Below, in pieces: positions 17,773 to 27,734 of a DNA stretch of 64,000 nucleotides. Each line of letters starts with the position of its first letter. Position 1 is the stretch's first letter. The notes under the pieces were generated by a model. That model saw only the letters and a list, made by a program, of their open reading frames with translations, ran no database searches and was not told the origin of the DNA. The stretch covers positions 244,818 through 308,817 of the forward strand of contig CAKZPN010000027.1 of NCBI GenBank assembly GCA_937139335.1, read 5' to 3'. A program made the position numbers and the translations under genes. The DNA comes from an uncultured Roseicyclus sp. GTDB taxonomy: Bacteria; Pseudomonadota; Alphaproteobacteria; Rhodobacterales; Rhodobacteraceae.

Positions 17773-18447
17773 ATGATCCCAAAGACCCCACAGCGCAGCC
17801 TGACCCGCCGCCTCGCCGCCCGCGTCGTCGGCCACGCCCTCGTCTTCACCGCCCGCTTCATCACCGCCGTCCGCGCCGACTGGCAGGGCGTCGACCCCGT
17901 CGCCCGCCAGCGCGTCTATTTCGCCAACCATGTCTCCAACGCCGACATGCCGATGATCTGGGCCTGCCTGCCCGCCCACATCCGCCGCCGCACCCGCCCC
18001 GTCGCCGCCGCCGACTACTGGCTGAAGACGCCGCTCCGCGCCTTCATCGGCCCCGAGGTCTTCAACTGCGTCCTCGTCGACCGCAACCGCGAGGGCCGGA
18101 CCGAGGACCCGATGGCGGCGATCCTGGCGGCGCTCGACGAGGGCTCCAGCCTGATCCTCTTCCCCGAGGGCAACCGCAACATGGGCGACGCGCCGCTCCT
18201 CCCGTTCCGCTCCGGCCTGCACACCATCGGCCGCGCCCGCCCCGACGTCGACCTCGTCCCCGCCTGGGTCGCCAACCTCAACGAGATCATGCCCAAGGGC
18301 GAGGTCATTCCCCTGCCGCTGATCTGCACCGTCACCTTCGGCGCCCCCGTCCGCGTCGAGGAGGGCGAGAACCGCGGCAATTTCCTCGCCCGCGCGGCGG
18401 CGGCCCTGCTGGCGCTGAAGCCCGACGACCCGGACCCCGAGACATGA
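17773..18447 (+). CDS. 1-acyl-sn-glycerol-3-phosphate acyltransferase family protein (PlsC-like)
   Basis: A 224-residue lysophospholipid acyltransferase. The catalytic HX4D motif is NHVSNADMPM (about residue 56), and the substrate-binding motif appears as LFPEGNRNMG; FNCVLVDRNREG lies between. It adds an acyl chain to lysophosphatidate or a related lipid at the inner membrane. It overlaps the next gene, cdsA, by four bases (ATGA), so the products are likely made together: phosphatidate formed here is the CdsA substrate. The N-terminus is basic rather than a typical signal. Confidence 0.85.
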   Translation: MIPKTPQRSLTRRLAARVVGHALVFTARFITAVRADWQGVDPVARQRVYFANHVSNADMPMIWACLPAHIRRRTRPVAAADYWLKTPLRAFIGPEVFNCVLVDRNREGRTEDPMAAILAALDEGSSLILFPEGNRNMGDAPLLPFRSGLHTIGRARPDVDLVPAWVANLNEIMPKGEVIPLPLICTVTFGAPVRVEEGENRGNFLARAAAALLALKPDDPDPET

Positions 18448-19388
18448 CCAGCCAGACCACCCTCGACCTGCTGCTGCTCGCCTTCTGGGTGATCGTGCTG
18501 CTGTCGCTGCTGACCGTGCTGGGCGAGATCCTGCGCGCCCGCCTGCCCCACGGCCAGACCAACCCGGTGGTCGAGACCTTCCTGATCCGCGTGCATTCCT
18601 GGTGGGCGATGGTGATCCTGCTCGCGCTCGCGGTGCTGTCGGGGCGCGTCGGCATCCTGATGCTCTTCGCCTTCGCGAGCTTCGCGGCCCTGCGCGAGTT
18701 CCTGACCTACGCCACCAAGCGCCGCGCCGACCACCTGTCGCTCGCGCTCGGCGCCTTCGTGATCCTGCCGCTGCAATATGTCTTCGTCGGCCTCGGCTGG
18801 ACCGCGCTGCACAGCGTCTTCATCCCGGTCTACGCCTTCCTGCTGCTCCCCGTCGTCAGCGCGCTCCGCGGTGATCCCAAGCGGTTCCTCGTGCGCGTGG
18901 CCGAGATGCAATGGGGCCTGATGATCTGCGTCTTCTGCATCAGCCATGTGCCCGCGCTCCTGACCGTCGACATGGCCGAGGGGTCGGACCGCTCGGTGCT
19001 GCTGATCGTCTTCCTGGTGATGGTGGTGCAGGTGGGCGATCTCGCCGACTACTACGCCGGGCGCAGCTTCGGCCGCCGCAAGATCGCGCCGGGCCTGTCG
19101 CCCAAGACGGTGGTGGGGGCCGCCACCGGCATCGCCGCGGCCGCGCTGGTCGGGGCGGCGCTGGCCTGGATCACCCCCTTCGGCATCATCGGGGCCGCGG
19201 CCATGGCGGCGCTGGCCGCCTCGGCGGGCATGGCCGGCAGCCTCGTCTTCGCCGCGATCAAGCGCGACAAGGGGGTGAAGGACTGGTCCCACCTGATCCC
19301 CGGCCAGGGCGGGTTCCTCGACCAGCTCGACAGCGTGATCTTCGCCGCCCCGGTGTTCTACCACGTGATGCTCCTGATCTGGGGCTGA
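18444..19388 (+). CDS. cdsA: Phosphatidate cytidylyltransferase (CDP-diglyceride synthase)
   Basis: A 314-residue polytopic inner-membrane enzyme that makes CDP-diacylglycerol from CTP and phosphatidate. The C-terminal signature region is clear: GRRKIAPGLSPKTVVGAATG, then SLVFAAIKRDKGVKDW and IPGQGGFLDQLDSVIFAAP with the metal-binding aspartates. At least seven hydrophobic segments precede it. It is coupled to the acyltransferase gene upstream. This version is longer than the housekeeping enzyme of about 270 residues, and pairing with a PlsC-like gene suggests it may be a second copy rather than the one next to uppS-dxr. Confidence 0.88.
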   Translation: MTSQTTLDLLLLAFWVIVLLSLLTVLGEILRARLPHGQTNPVVETFLIRVHSWWAMVILLALAVLSGRVGILMLFAFASFAALREFLTYATKRRADHLSLALGAFVILPLQYVFVGLGWTALHSVFIPVYAFLLLPVVSALRGDPKRFLVRVAEMQWGLMICVFCISHVPALLTVDMAEGSDRSVLLIVFLVMVVQVGDLADYYAGRSFGRRKIAPGLSPKTVVGAATGIAAAALVGAALAWITPFGIIGAAAMAALAASAGMAGSLVFAAIKRDKGVKDWSHLIPGQGGFLDQLDSVIFAAPVFYHVMLLIWG

Positions 19389-19507
19389 GGCCCGCATTTC
19401 ACCAAGCTGTGAGACGGTGCCGTTTGCATCCCGGCGCGACCTGCGTCAGGCTGCCGCATGACCGCCGCGGGGCAGACCTCCGCGGCGCGCGAACGGGGAG
19501 ACAGATC

Positions 19508-21055
19508 ATGAAACGCCTAGTCCCGGCCCTTCTGGCCGCAACCCTTCTGGCCGGCCCGGCCCTGGCCGAAACCTTCCGCTGGTCCTCGACCACCGACCCG
19601 CAGACACTGGACCCGCATGCCGTGTCCTCCACCCCGGTGCTGAGCTTCGCCAACAACATCTACGACGGCCTCGTGCGCCGCGGCCGCGACATGAGCATCG
19701 AGCCATCGCTGGCGACCTCGTGGGAGCCGCTGCCGGACGGCGCCGGCTGGCGCTTCACCCTGCGCGAGGGCGTGACCTTCCACGACGGGGCCGATTTCAC
19801 CGCCGAGGACGTGCGCTTCAGCTACGAGCGCGCAGCCTCCGAACAATCCGACGTGCGCAGCTGGTTCGCCGTGGTGGACGACGTGGTGGTGGTGGATGAC
19901 TACACCGTCGACATCCTGACCTCTTCCCCGCAGCCGATCTTTCCCGACAGCATCGCCAACTGGATGATGATGGACGCCGACTGGGCGGCCGCGAACGGCG
20001 CGGAGCTTCCGGCGCGGGACGCCGAAAATTTCGCGACCCTGAACGCCAACGGCACCGGCGCCTTCCGCCTCGTGTCGCGCCAGCCCGACCTCGAAACCGT
20101 GCTGGAGCCCTTCGAGGATTGGTGGGGCGAGGCGGAGCACAACATCACCCAAGCCGCCTTCACGCCGATCCAGAACCCCGCGACGGCGGTGGCGGCCCTG
20201 CTGTCCGGCGAGATCGACATGATCAACCCGGTGCCGGTGCAGGACGCCGACCGGATCGAGAATGCCGACGGCGTGATGGTCCTGCGCGGGATCGAGACGC
20301 GGGTGATCATGCTGGGCTTCGCGCATGACCACGAGACGCTGCGCAACGGCGAGCCCAACCCCTTCGCCGACGTGCAGGTCCGGCAAGCCGTGGCCCATGC
20401 GGTGAACGTGCCCGCGATCCTGCAAACGATCATGCGCGGCTCGGCGGAGCCTGCCAGCCAGCTTGTCCCGCCCTCCTCGCGCGGCTTCTCCACCGGGCTC
20501 GACACGCGGCCCGCCTACGACCCCGACGCCGCGCGCGCGCTGCTGGCCGAGGCGGGTTATCCCGACGGGTTCGAGTTCACGCTGTCCTGCACCAACGACC
20601 GCTACATCAACGACGAAGCCGTCTGCCAGGCAATCGTCGGCATGCTGGCGCAGGTCGGCATGACTGCCTCGCTCGAGGCGGTGCCGGTGTCGAACTACTG
20701 GCCGGAACTGCGCGCAGGCAATTTCGACATGTACCTGTTGGGCTGGTCGCCGGGCACCTTCGACGCCGAGCATCCGCTGCGTTTCCTCGTGAACACGGCG
20801 GGCGAAAGCCTCGGCACCTGGAACTTCGGCGGCTATTCCAACCCCCGCGTCGACGAGCTGCTGCCGATGATCCAGTCCGAGATCGACGATGCCGCGCGGC
20901 AGGCGATGCTGGACGAGACGGCGCAGATCATCCAGGATGAGGTGGTCTACGTCCCGCTCTACGTCGAGCCGCTGCTCTGGGGCGTGCGCAACGGGATCGA
21001 GCTGACCCAGCGGCCGGACAACTTCTTCATCCTGCGCTGGGTGCGGCTGCTGTGA
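19508..21055 (+). CDS. Dipeptide/oligopeptide ABC transporter, periplasmic binding protein
   Basis: A 515-residue family 5 solute-binding protein with a signal peptide (MKRLVPALLAATLLAGPALAE). Family features include TLDPHAVSSTPVLSF, WRFTLREGVTFHDGADF and a C-terminal VYVPLYVEPLLWGVRNG. The start at 19508 follows a GGGGAGA ribosome site; the same frame is open far upstream through cdsA, but that part is a shadow. It heads the operon of permease, GFA gene, permease and double ATPase, and is paralogous to the orphan at 13725. Confidence 0.9.
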   Translation: MKRLVPALLAATLLAGPALAETFRWSSTTDPQTLDPHAVSSTPVLSFANNIYDGLVRRGRDMSIEPSLATSWEPLPDGAGWRFTLREGVTFHDGADFTAEDVRFSYERAASEQSDVRSWFAVVDDVVVVDDYTVDILTSSPQPIFPDSIANWMMMDADWAAANGAELPARDAENFATLNANGTGAFRLVSRQPDLETVLEPFEDWWGEAEHNITQAAFTPIQNPATAVAALLSGEIDMINPVPVQDADRIENADGVMVLRGIETRVIMLGFAHDHETLRNGEPNPFADVQVRQAVAHAVNVPAILQTIMRGSAEPASQLVPPSSRGFSTGLDTRPAYDPDAARALLAEAGYPDGFEFTLSCTNDRYINDEAVCQAIVGMLAQVGMTASLEAVPVSNYWPELRAGNFDMYLLGWSPGTFDAEHPLRFLVNTAGESLGTWNFGGYSNPRVDELLPMIQSEIDDAARQAMLDETAQIIQDEVVYVPLYVEPLLWGVRNGIELTQRPDNFFILRWVRLL

Positions 21056-21068
21056 CCACGCTGCGCCG

Positions 21069-21115
21069 GTAAACGAGGCACGACGCGCGGCCTCGCGCGT
21101 CGTGCTGCGGTTTAC
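21069..21115 (+). terminator. Strong stem-loop between binding protein and permease
   Basis: A perfect 12-bp stem, GCACGACGCGCG (21078-21089) with CGCGCGTCGTGC (21094-21105), has a GCCT loop. An outer pair, GTAAAC (21069-21074) with GTTTAC (21110-21115), extends it across a small internal loop. There is no T-run after it, so I read it as an mRNA-stabilising or attenuating element that raises the binding protein over the permease. Confidence 0.65.
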
Positions 21116-21189
21116 GGCAGGGGAAGGCTTGACGGGCCGCGCCGGCCATTGCAGGTCTCACCGACACGCCAACAGGGACACGCGGCACC

Positions 21190-22152
21190 ATGGTCAGCTA
21201 CATCTTGCGACGCATCCTGCAATCCGTGCTCGTGCTTCTGGTCGTGGGGCTGGTGGCCTTCTCCATGTTCCGCTTCGTGGGCGACCCGATCGACACGATG
21301 CTGGGCCAGGAACGCACGGTGCAGGACATCGAACGGCTGCGCGACAACCTTGGCCTGAACGACCCGTTCTTTGTCCAGTACTGGAACTTCCTCGGCCGCG
21401 CGTTGCAGGGAGACCTCGGCATTTCCTACCGCCAGGGCCGCCCGGTGGCCGAGATCATCGCCGAACGCCTGCCCGCCACGCTGGAACTTGCCGCCGTCTC
21501 GGGCACCTTCGCGCTGGTGCTCGGCATCGTTCTGGGCGTCTTCACCGCGATCCGGCGCAACGGCCTTGCCGCCAACGCGATCATGACGCTCAGCCTGATC
21601 GGGGTGTCGCTGCCCACCTTCCTCATCGGCATCCTGCTGATCTACCTGTTCTCGGTCGAGCTGTCGCTCCTGCCCAGTTTCGGGCGCGGGCAGACGGTGA
21701 TGGTCGGCGGCTGGTCCACCGGGTTTCTCACGCAATCCGGCCTCGTCGCACTGATCCTGCCCTCGATCACCCTCGGCCTCTACCAGATGACGCTGATCAT
21801 GCGGCTTGTCCGATCCGAGATGCTCGAGGTTCTCAGGCAGGATTACATCCGCTTCGCCCGCGCGCGGGGCCTGTCGCAAAAGGCGATCAATTTTCGCCAC
21901 GCGCTGAAGAACACGCTGGTGCCGGTGATCACCGTCACGGGCCTGCAGCTCGGCTCGATCATCGCCTTCGCGATCATCACCGAGACCGTGTTCCAGTGGC
22001 CGGGCGTTGGGCTTCTCTTCATCAACGCGATCCAGTTCGTCGACATCCCGGTGATGGCCGCCTACCTGATGCTGATCTCGGTCATGTTCGTCGGCATCAA
22101 CCTGGCCGTCGACCTGCTCTATGTCGCCATCGACCCACGGCTCAGAACCTGA
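21190..22152 (+). CDS. Dipeptide ABC transporter permease (DppB type)
   Basis: A 320-residue inner-membrane permease. It starts with MVSYILRRILQSVLVLLVVG, the usual DppB beginning, and has six predicted helices. The ATPase-docking EAA loop reads YIRFARARGLSQKAINFRHALKN near residue 220, and ETVFQWPGVGLLFINAI is the conserved C-terminal part. It should pair with the DppC-type permease encoded at 22615. The intervening GFA gene is unusual for this operon. Confidence 0.92.
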   Translation: MVSYILRRILQSVLVLLVVGLVAFSMFRFVGDPIDTMLGQERTVQDIERLRDNLGLNDPFFVQYWNFLGRALQGDLGISYRQGRPVAEIIAERLPATLELAAVSGTFALVLGIVLGVFTAIRRNGLAANAIMTLSLIGVSLPTFLIGILLIYLFSVELSLLPSFGRGQTVMVGGWSTGFLTQSGLVALILPSITLGLYQMTLIMRLVRSEMLEVLRQDYIRFARARGLSQKAINFRHALKNTLVPVITVTGLQLGSIIAFAIITETVFQWPGVGLLFINAIQFVDIPVMAAYLMLISVMFVGINLAVDLLYVAIDPRLRT

Positions 22153-22162
22153 GGAGGCGCAG

Positions 22163-22618
22163 ATGAAACTCGAAGGCTCCTGCCATTGCCGCGCCGTGCG
22201 CTTCACCGTCGACGCCCCGCATCCGGTGCCGTTCATGCGCTGCTACTGCTCGATCTGCCGCAAGACCGCCGGTGGCGGCGGCTACGCCATCAACCTCGGC
22301 GCCAGGGCTGACACCATGCAGGTCGAAGGCCGTGGACATGTGAAGACCTATGCCTCCAGCGAAGGGACCGAGCGGGCATTCTGCGACACCTGCGGTTCGG
22401 CGCTCTGGGTCTTCTCGCAGGATTGGCCGGAGCTGATCCACCCCCAGGCGGGCGCGATCGACACCGATCTGCCCGTGCCGCCCGAGCATGTGCACATGAT
22501 GCTGGGCTCGCGCGCCAACTGGGCCGAACCGCAGATCGAAGAGGGCGATCGCACCTTCGAGGGATACCCCGACGAGACCCTCGCCGCGTGGCACGAGCGG
22601 ACAGGGATGACGCGATGA
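22163..22618 (+). CDS. GFA family (glutathione-dependent formaldehyde-activating enzyme-like) zinc protein
   Basis: A 151-residue protein of the CENP-V/GFA fold. Cysteine pairs expected to bind zinc are visible: GSCHCRAVRF, RCYCSICRKT and FCDTCGSALW. It starts at 22163, ten bases after the dppB-like stop, and ends overlapping the dppC-like start (ATGA), so it is translated with the transporter. No transporter role is known for the family; a thiol or formaldehyde-adduct chemistry is the family precedent. The placement may indicate that the imported compound needs thiol-dependent processing. Confidence 0.87.
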   Translation: MKLEGSCHCRAVRFTVDAPHPVPFMRCYCSICRKTAGGGGYAINLGARADTMQVEGRGHVKTYASSEGTERAFCDTCGSALWVFSQDWPELIHPQAGAIDTDLPVPPEHVHMMLGSRANWAEPQIEEGDRTFEGYPDETLAAWHERTGMTR

Positions 22619-23567
22619 CCGACAGCCCCAACACCGTCCCGGCCGAACGCGCCCGGTCGCGCCTCGCCATCGCCTGGGATGGCGATGTCGCCTATGCGTT
22701 CCGCCACTCGCCCGTCGCGATGATCTCGGCGGGGGTGACGCTGCTCCTGATCCTCTCGGCCGTCTTCGCGCCGCTGATCGCGCCGCATGACCCGTTCAAC
22801 CCGGCCACGCTGAACCTGATGAACGGCTTCACCCCGCCGGGAGAGGCCAATGCCTTCACCGGCGACAGCTTCCTGCTCGGCACCGACGACCAGGGCCGCG
22901 ACGTGTTTTCCACCATCCTCTACGGGCTGCGCATCTCGCTTTTCGTGGGGTTCGCCGCGGTGGGCTTCGCGATGGTGCTGGGCATCACGCTGGGGCTGAT
23001 CGCGGGCTATGTCGGCGGGCTGGTCGAGACGATCATCATGCGCGTGGCCGACGTGCAGCTCACCTTCCCCGCGATCCTCGTCGCGATGCTGATCTTTGGC
23101 GTCGCCAAGGGCATCACGCCGCCCGAATATCGCAACGACGTCGCGATCTGGGTGCTCATCATCGCCATCGGCCTCAGCGATTGGGTGCAGTTCGCCCGCG
23201 TCGTGCGCGGCGCGACGCTGGTGGAGAAATCCAAGGAATACGTGCAGGCCGCGCGCCTGATCGGACGCTCGCCCGCCGCGATCATGCTGCGCCACATCCT
23301 GCCCAACGTGCTCTCGCCGGTGCTGGTCATCGCCACGATCAGCCTCGCGCTCGCCATCATCGCCGAGGCGACCCTGAGCTTTCTCGGCGTCGGCGCCCCG
23401 CCGACCGAGCCCTCGCTCGGCACCCTCATCCGCATCGGGCAGGGGTTCCTCTTCTCCGGCGAGTGGTGGATCTTGTTCTTCCCCGCCTGCACGCTCCTGG
23501 TCCTGGCACTCGCCGTGAACCTGCTGGGCGACTGGCTGCGCGACGCGCTGAACCCGAGGTTGCGCTG

Positions 23568-23568
<1 letters not shown>
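22615..23568 (+). CDS. Dipeptide ABC transporter permease (DppC type)
   Basis: A 317-residue permease with the DppC layout: N-terminal cytoplasmic tail, first helix VAMISAGVTLLLILSAVFAP, then APHDPFNPATLN and LLGTDDQGRDVFSTILYGLRISLFVG, both typical. The EAA loop reads YVQAARLIGRSPAAIMLRHILPN. It overlaps both neighbours by a few bases and partners with the DppB-type permease. Confidence 0.92.
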
Positions 23569-25271
<1,703 letters not shown>

Positions 25272-25280
25272 CGGGTGTCT

Positions 25281-25340
25281 CGCCTGCTCACGCAGGCGAC
25301 CGCCGGGGGGCTTTGCCCCCCGGGCCCCCCAGGATACTTG
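25281..25340. repeat. Double-hairpin intergenic repeat of roseobacter type
   Basis: Two adjacent perfect hairpins: CGCCTGC-TCAC-GCAGGCG (25281-25298) and CCGGGGGGC-TTT-GCCCCCCGG (25303-25323), followed by the tail CCCCCAGGATACTTG. I recognise the second hairpin plus this tail as a short dispersed palindromic element common between genes of Rhodobacterales. Only one copy is in the window, so its repeat nature is from memory. It may also end the dipeptide operon transcript. Confidence 0.6.
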
Positions 25341-25411
25341 TGAAACAGAGAAGGACGCTTGCTTGCGGCCAGAGCGGAGGCAAGTCAGTCTCGTTTCGAG
25401 GAGGACACCCG

Positions 25412-25984
25412 ATGCCGCAACCCGATCACGTCTCGATCTACGACCTGCCCGACCCCGCCGATCTCGAGGAGGACATGCAGCGCTATTTCCAGGTCTGCAT
25501 GGACAAGCTGGGGATGGTCCCGAACGTGCTCAGGACGTTCTCGCGCAACCAGGACAAGCTTCGGGCCTTTGCGCAATACTACAACACGCTGATGCTGGCG
25601 CCCTCGGGGCTGTCGAAGCTGGAGCGCGAGATGGTCGCGGTGGTGGTCTCCTCCGCCAACCGATGCTTCTACTGCCTCGTCGCCCATGGCCAGGCGGTGC
25701 GGGCGCTGTCGGGCGACCCGCAGCTAGGCGAGATGCTGGTGATGAACTACCGCGTGGCAAAGCTGGAGCCGCGCCAGCGCGCGATGCTGGATTTCGCCTG
25801 GGTGCTGACGACCGCGCCCTGGACGGTGGAGGAGACACACCGCGCGGCACTGAGCGACGCGGGGCTGAGCCAGGACGAGATCTTCGACCTTGCCGATGTC
25901 ATCGCCTTCTTCAACATGTCGAACCGCTTCGCCATCGCGTCCGACATGATACCGAATGCCGAGTATCATACGATGGATCGCTGA
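25412..25984 (+). CDS. Peroxidase-related protein of the carboxymuconolactone decarboxylase/AhpD family
   Basis: A 190-residue protein. The redox motif CxxC with the following His is present in NRCFYCLVAHGQAVRAL, preceded by LSKLEREMVAVVVSSA. This is the AhpD core, which reduces peroxides or thiol partners. The ATG at 25412 follows a strong GAGGAGGAC site. No alkyl hydroperoxide reductase gene is adjacent, so its partner is unknown. It is a monocistronic gene by position. Confidence 0.87.
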   Translation: MPQPDHVSIYDLPDPADLEEDMQRYFQVCMDKLGMVPNVLRTFSRNQDKLRAFAQYYNTLMLAPSGLSKLEREMVAVVVSSANRCFYCLVAHGQAVRALSGDPQLGEMLVMNYRVAKLEPRQRAMLDFAWVLTTAPWTVEETHRAALSDAGLSQDEIFDLADVIAFFNMSNRFAIASDMIPNAEYHTMDR

Positions 25985-26024
25985 GCAGGATCAAGGAATT
26001 GCAGCGCGACGTTGACGTGATGCC

Positions 26025-27518
26025 TTAATCCGCCAGCGCGCGCGCACCGCCCAGCGTGCCGGGCCCGACGATGCCGTCGATCGCGCCCTGGTAGAGCCCG
26101 CGCTCCTGCAAGATCAGCTGGAATTCGATCGCCGCCTGACGCTCCCACGGTGGCGGCTGATCACCGCCGGCAGCACGCAGGTCGTTGACATTGACCTCGC
26201 CTGTTTCCAGCGCCGCGACATAGCCCTGCGCCGCCGCGGCCGGGTCGGCGGCGATGCCGAGCCCCTGTTCCTGCAGGAAGGCCAGCGCGGCGATGGCGGG
26301 CGGGTGGCCAGCCTCGGCGGCGCTGCGGGTCCAGCGCAGGCGGGCGAAGGCGTTGGGGCGCACGCCCTCGGCCCCCTCGGCATAGAGCCGGGTGAGCGTA
26401 AGGGCGGCCTCCATGTTGCCCGCGCGCGCGGCGGCGGCGAGGAGCGGGATGGCGGCGGCGGGATCGGGAATGCCGAGCGCGGCATCGGCATTGCCCGGCA
26501 CGCCCTCGCCAGTCAGATAGGTCTGCGCGAGGGCCATCTGCGCGAACTGGTAGCCGGTATCGGCGGCGGCCTCGAACAGGCGGATCATCTCGGCAGTGTC
26601 GCGCGGCACGCCGCGGCCGAGCCGGTGCATGAAGGCGAGTGTCGCCATGCCCGCCGGATCGCCGAGCTCGGTGGCGGCGCGGTATTCCGTGACCGCACGG
26701 TCGATGTCGGTGCGGATCGGGCCGATGGCGAAGTTGTAGTAGTCTCCGAGACGGGTATGCGCTGCCCCGATGCCGACCCCGGCGCTGCGTTCGTAAAGCT
26801 CGACCGCCTCGCGGTGCTGGCCGCGCGCCTGCGCCACGGTGGCGAGGTGGAAGAGCGGGCCGCCGGCCTCGGGCGACAGCTCCGCCGCCGCCTCGCAGAG
26901 CGCCAGCGCCTCGCGGAGCCGGGCGAAGATCGCGCGCTGCGCCTCCTCGCTCACCGGCACCTCGGCGGAGGCCGGGCCGGCCGCGTCCATGCAGGCTGCA
27001 ACGGCGGCCTCGGCCAGGCGGCGGGCCTCACGCTCGATGGCAAGGCGGGCGACCTCGGCGGCGACGATGGCGCGGCGGGCCTCGACCTCGGCCGCGGCTT
27101 CGGCGGCGGCGGCCTCCTGCGCGGCGCGGCCGGCCTCGGCGGCGCGGCGCGCTTCGGCGGCAAGCCGGGCCGCCTCACGCTCGGCGGCAAGCTGGGCGAT
27201 GGCGGCGGCCACGGCGGCGCGGCGCGCTTCGGCGACGGCCGCCGCCTCGGCCATGGCGTCGGCCTGCGCCGCGGTTGCGGCCTCGGCGGCGGCGCGGGCG
27301 GCTTCTGCCGCGGCTGCGGCTTCCACGGCGGCCTCAGCGGCGGCAGCAGCCTCGGCCTCGGCGGTGGCGGCCTCCGTGGCCTCCGGCGTGGCCGGCTCCT
27401 GCTGGGCCTGTGCAGGCGCGACGGGGGCAAGGGCGAGCGCGCAGATCACGCAGAACGGGCGCAGCGGCAAGGTCTGGACACGCGGAAAGGGCACGGCGGT
27501 TAAATCCTTTGGCAGCAA
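26025..27518 (-). CDS. Exported Ala-rich coiled-coil protein with Sel1/TPR repeats and a peptidoglycan-binding end
   Basis: A 497-residue protein, probably periplasmic: after a possible signal (PLRPFCVICALALAPVAPAQAQ) a long Ala/Glu/Arg-rich segment, about residues 40-185, reads like a TolA-type helix or coiled coil. Sel1-like repeats follow, such as YEYRAATELGDPAGMATLAF-type units around EYRAATELGDPAGMATLAFM and GVRPNAFARLRWTRSAAEAG. The C-terminus resembles a PG_binding_1 domain (LILQERGLYQGAIDGIVGPGT). A scaffold role at the cell wall is inferred. The start at 27518 gives a long n-region; a later start is possible. Confidence 0.72.
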   Translation of the reverse strand: MLPKDLTAVPFPRVQTLPLRPFCVICALALAPVAPAQAQQEPATPEATEAATAEAEAAAAAEAAVEAAAAAEAARAAAEAATAAQADAMAEAAAVAEARRAAVAAAIAQLAAEREAARLAAEARRAAEAGRAAQEAAAAEAAAEVEARRAIVAAEVARLAIEREARRLAEAAVAACMDAAGPASAEVPVSEEAQRAIFARLREALALCEAAAELSPEAGGPLFHLATVAQARGQHREAVELYERSAGVGIGAAHTRLGDYYNFAIGPIRTDIDRAVTEYRAATELGDPAGMATLAFMHRLGRGVPRDTAEMIRLFEAAADTGYQFAQMALAQTYLTGEGVPGNADAALGIPDPAAAIPLLAAAARAGNMEAALTLTRLYAEGAEGVRPNAFARLRWTRSAAEAGHPPAIAALAFLQEQGLGIAADPAAAAQGYVAALETGEVNVNDLRAAGGDQPPPWERQAAIEFQLILQERGLYQGAIDGIVGPGTLGGARALAD

Positions 27519-27734
27519 ATGGATAATCGGACGGTAACGCGCCCCACCCCGACCTGTCGAGCGCCCATTGGCCGCGCCCGGCAGGCGAGAAAGAACTGGC
27601 GTTGCCGCGCGCGCTGGTGCAGGGTCTGGGGCGTTTGAAATCGCTGGAAAAACTCACGGAGCGAGGCCCTGGTTCACCCGGATTCAGAGAACGGCGATGC
27701 GCCGGCCGGGTCAGCGCCCGCGGCAGAGGGTCGC

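Noticed and set aside
26951..27430. Antisense Pro/Arg-rich frames and a possible DNA repeat in the Ala-rich gene
   Set aside because: The GCG/GCC-rich DNA simply encodes an alanine-rich helix; no regular repeat unit could be defined.
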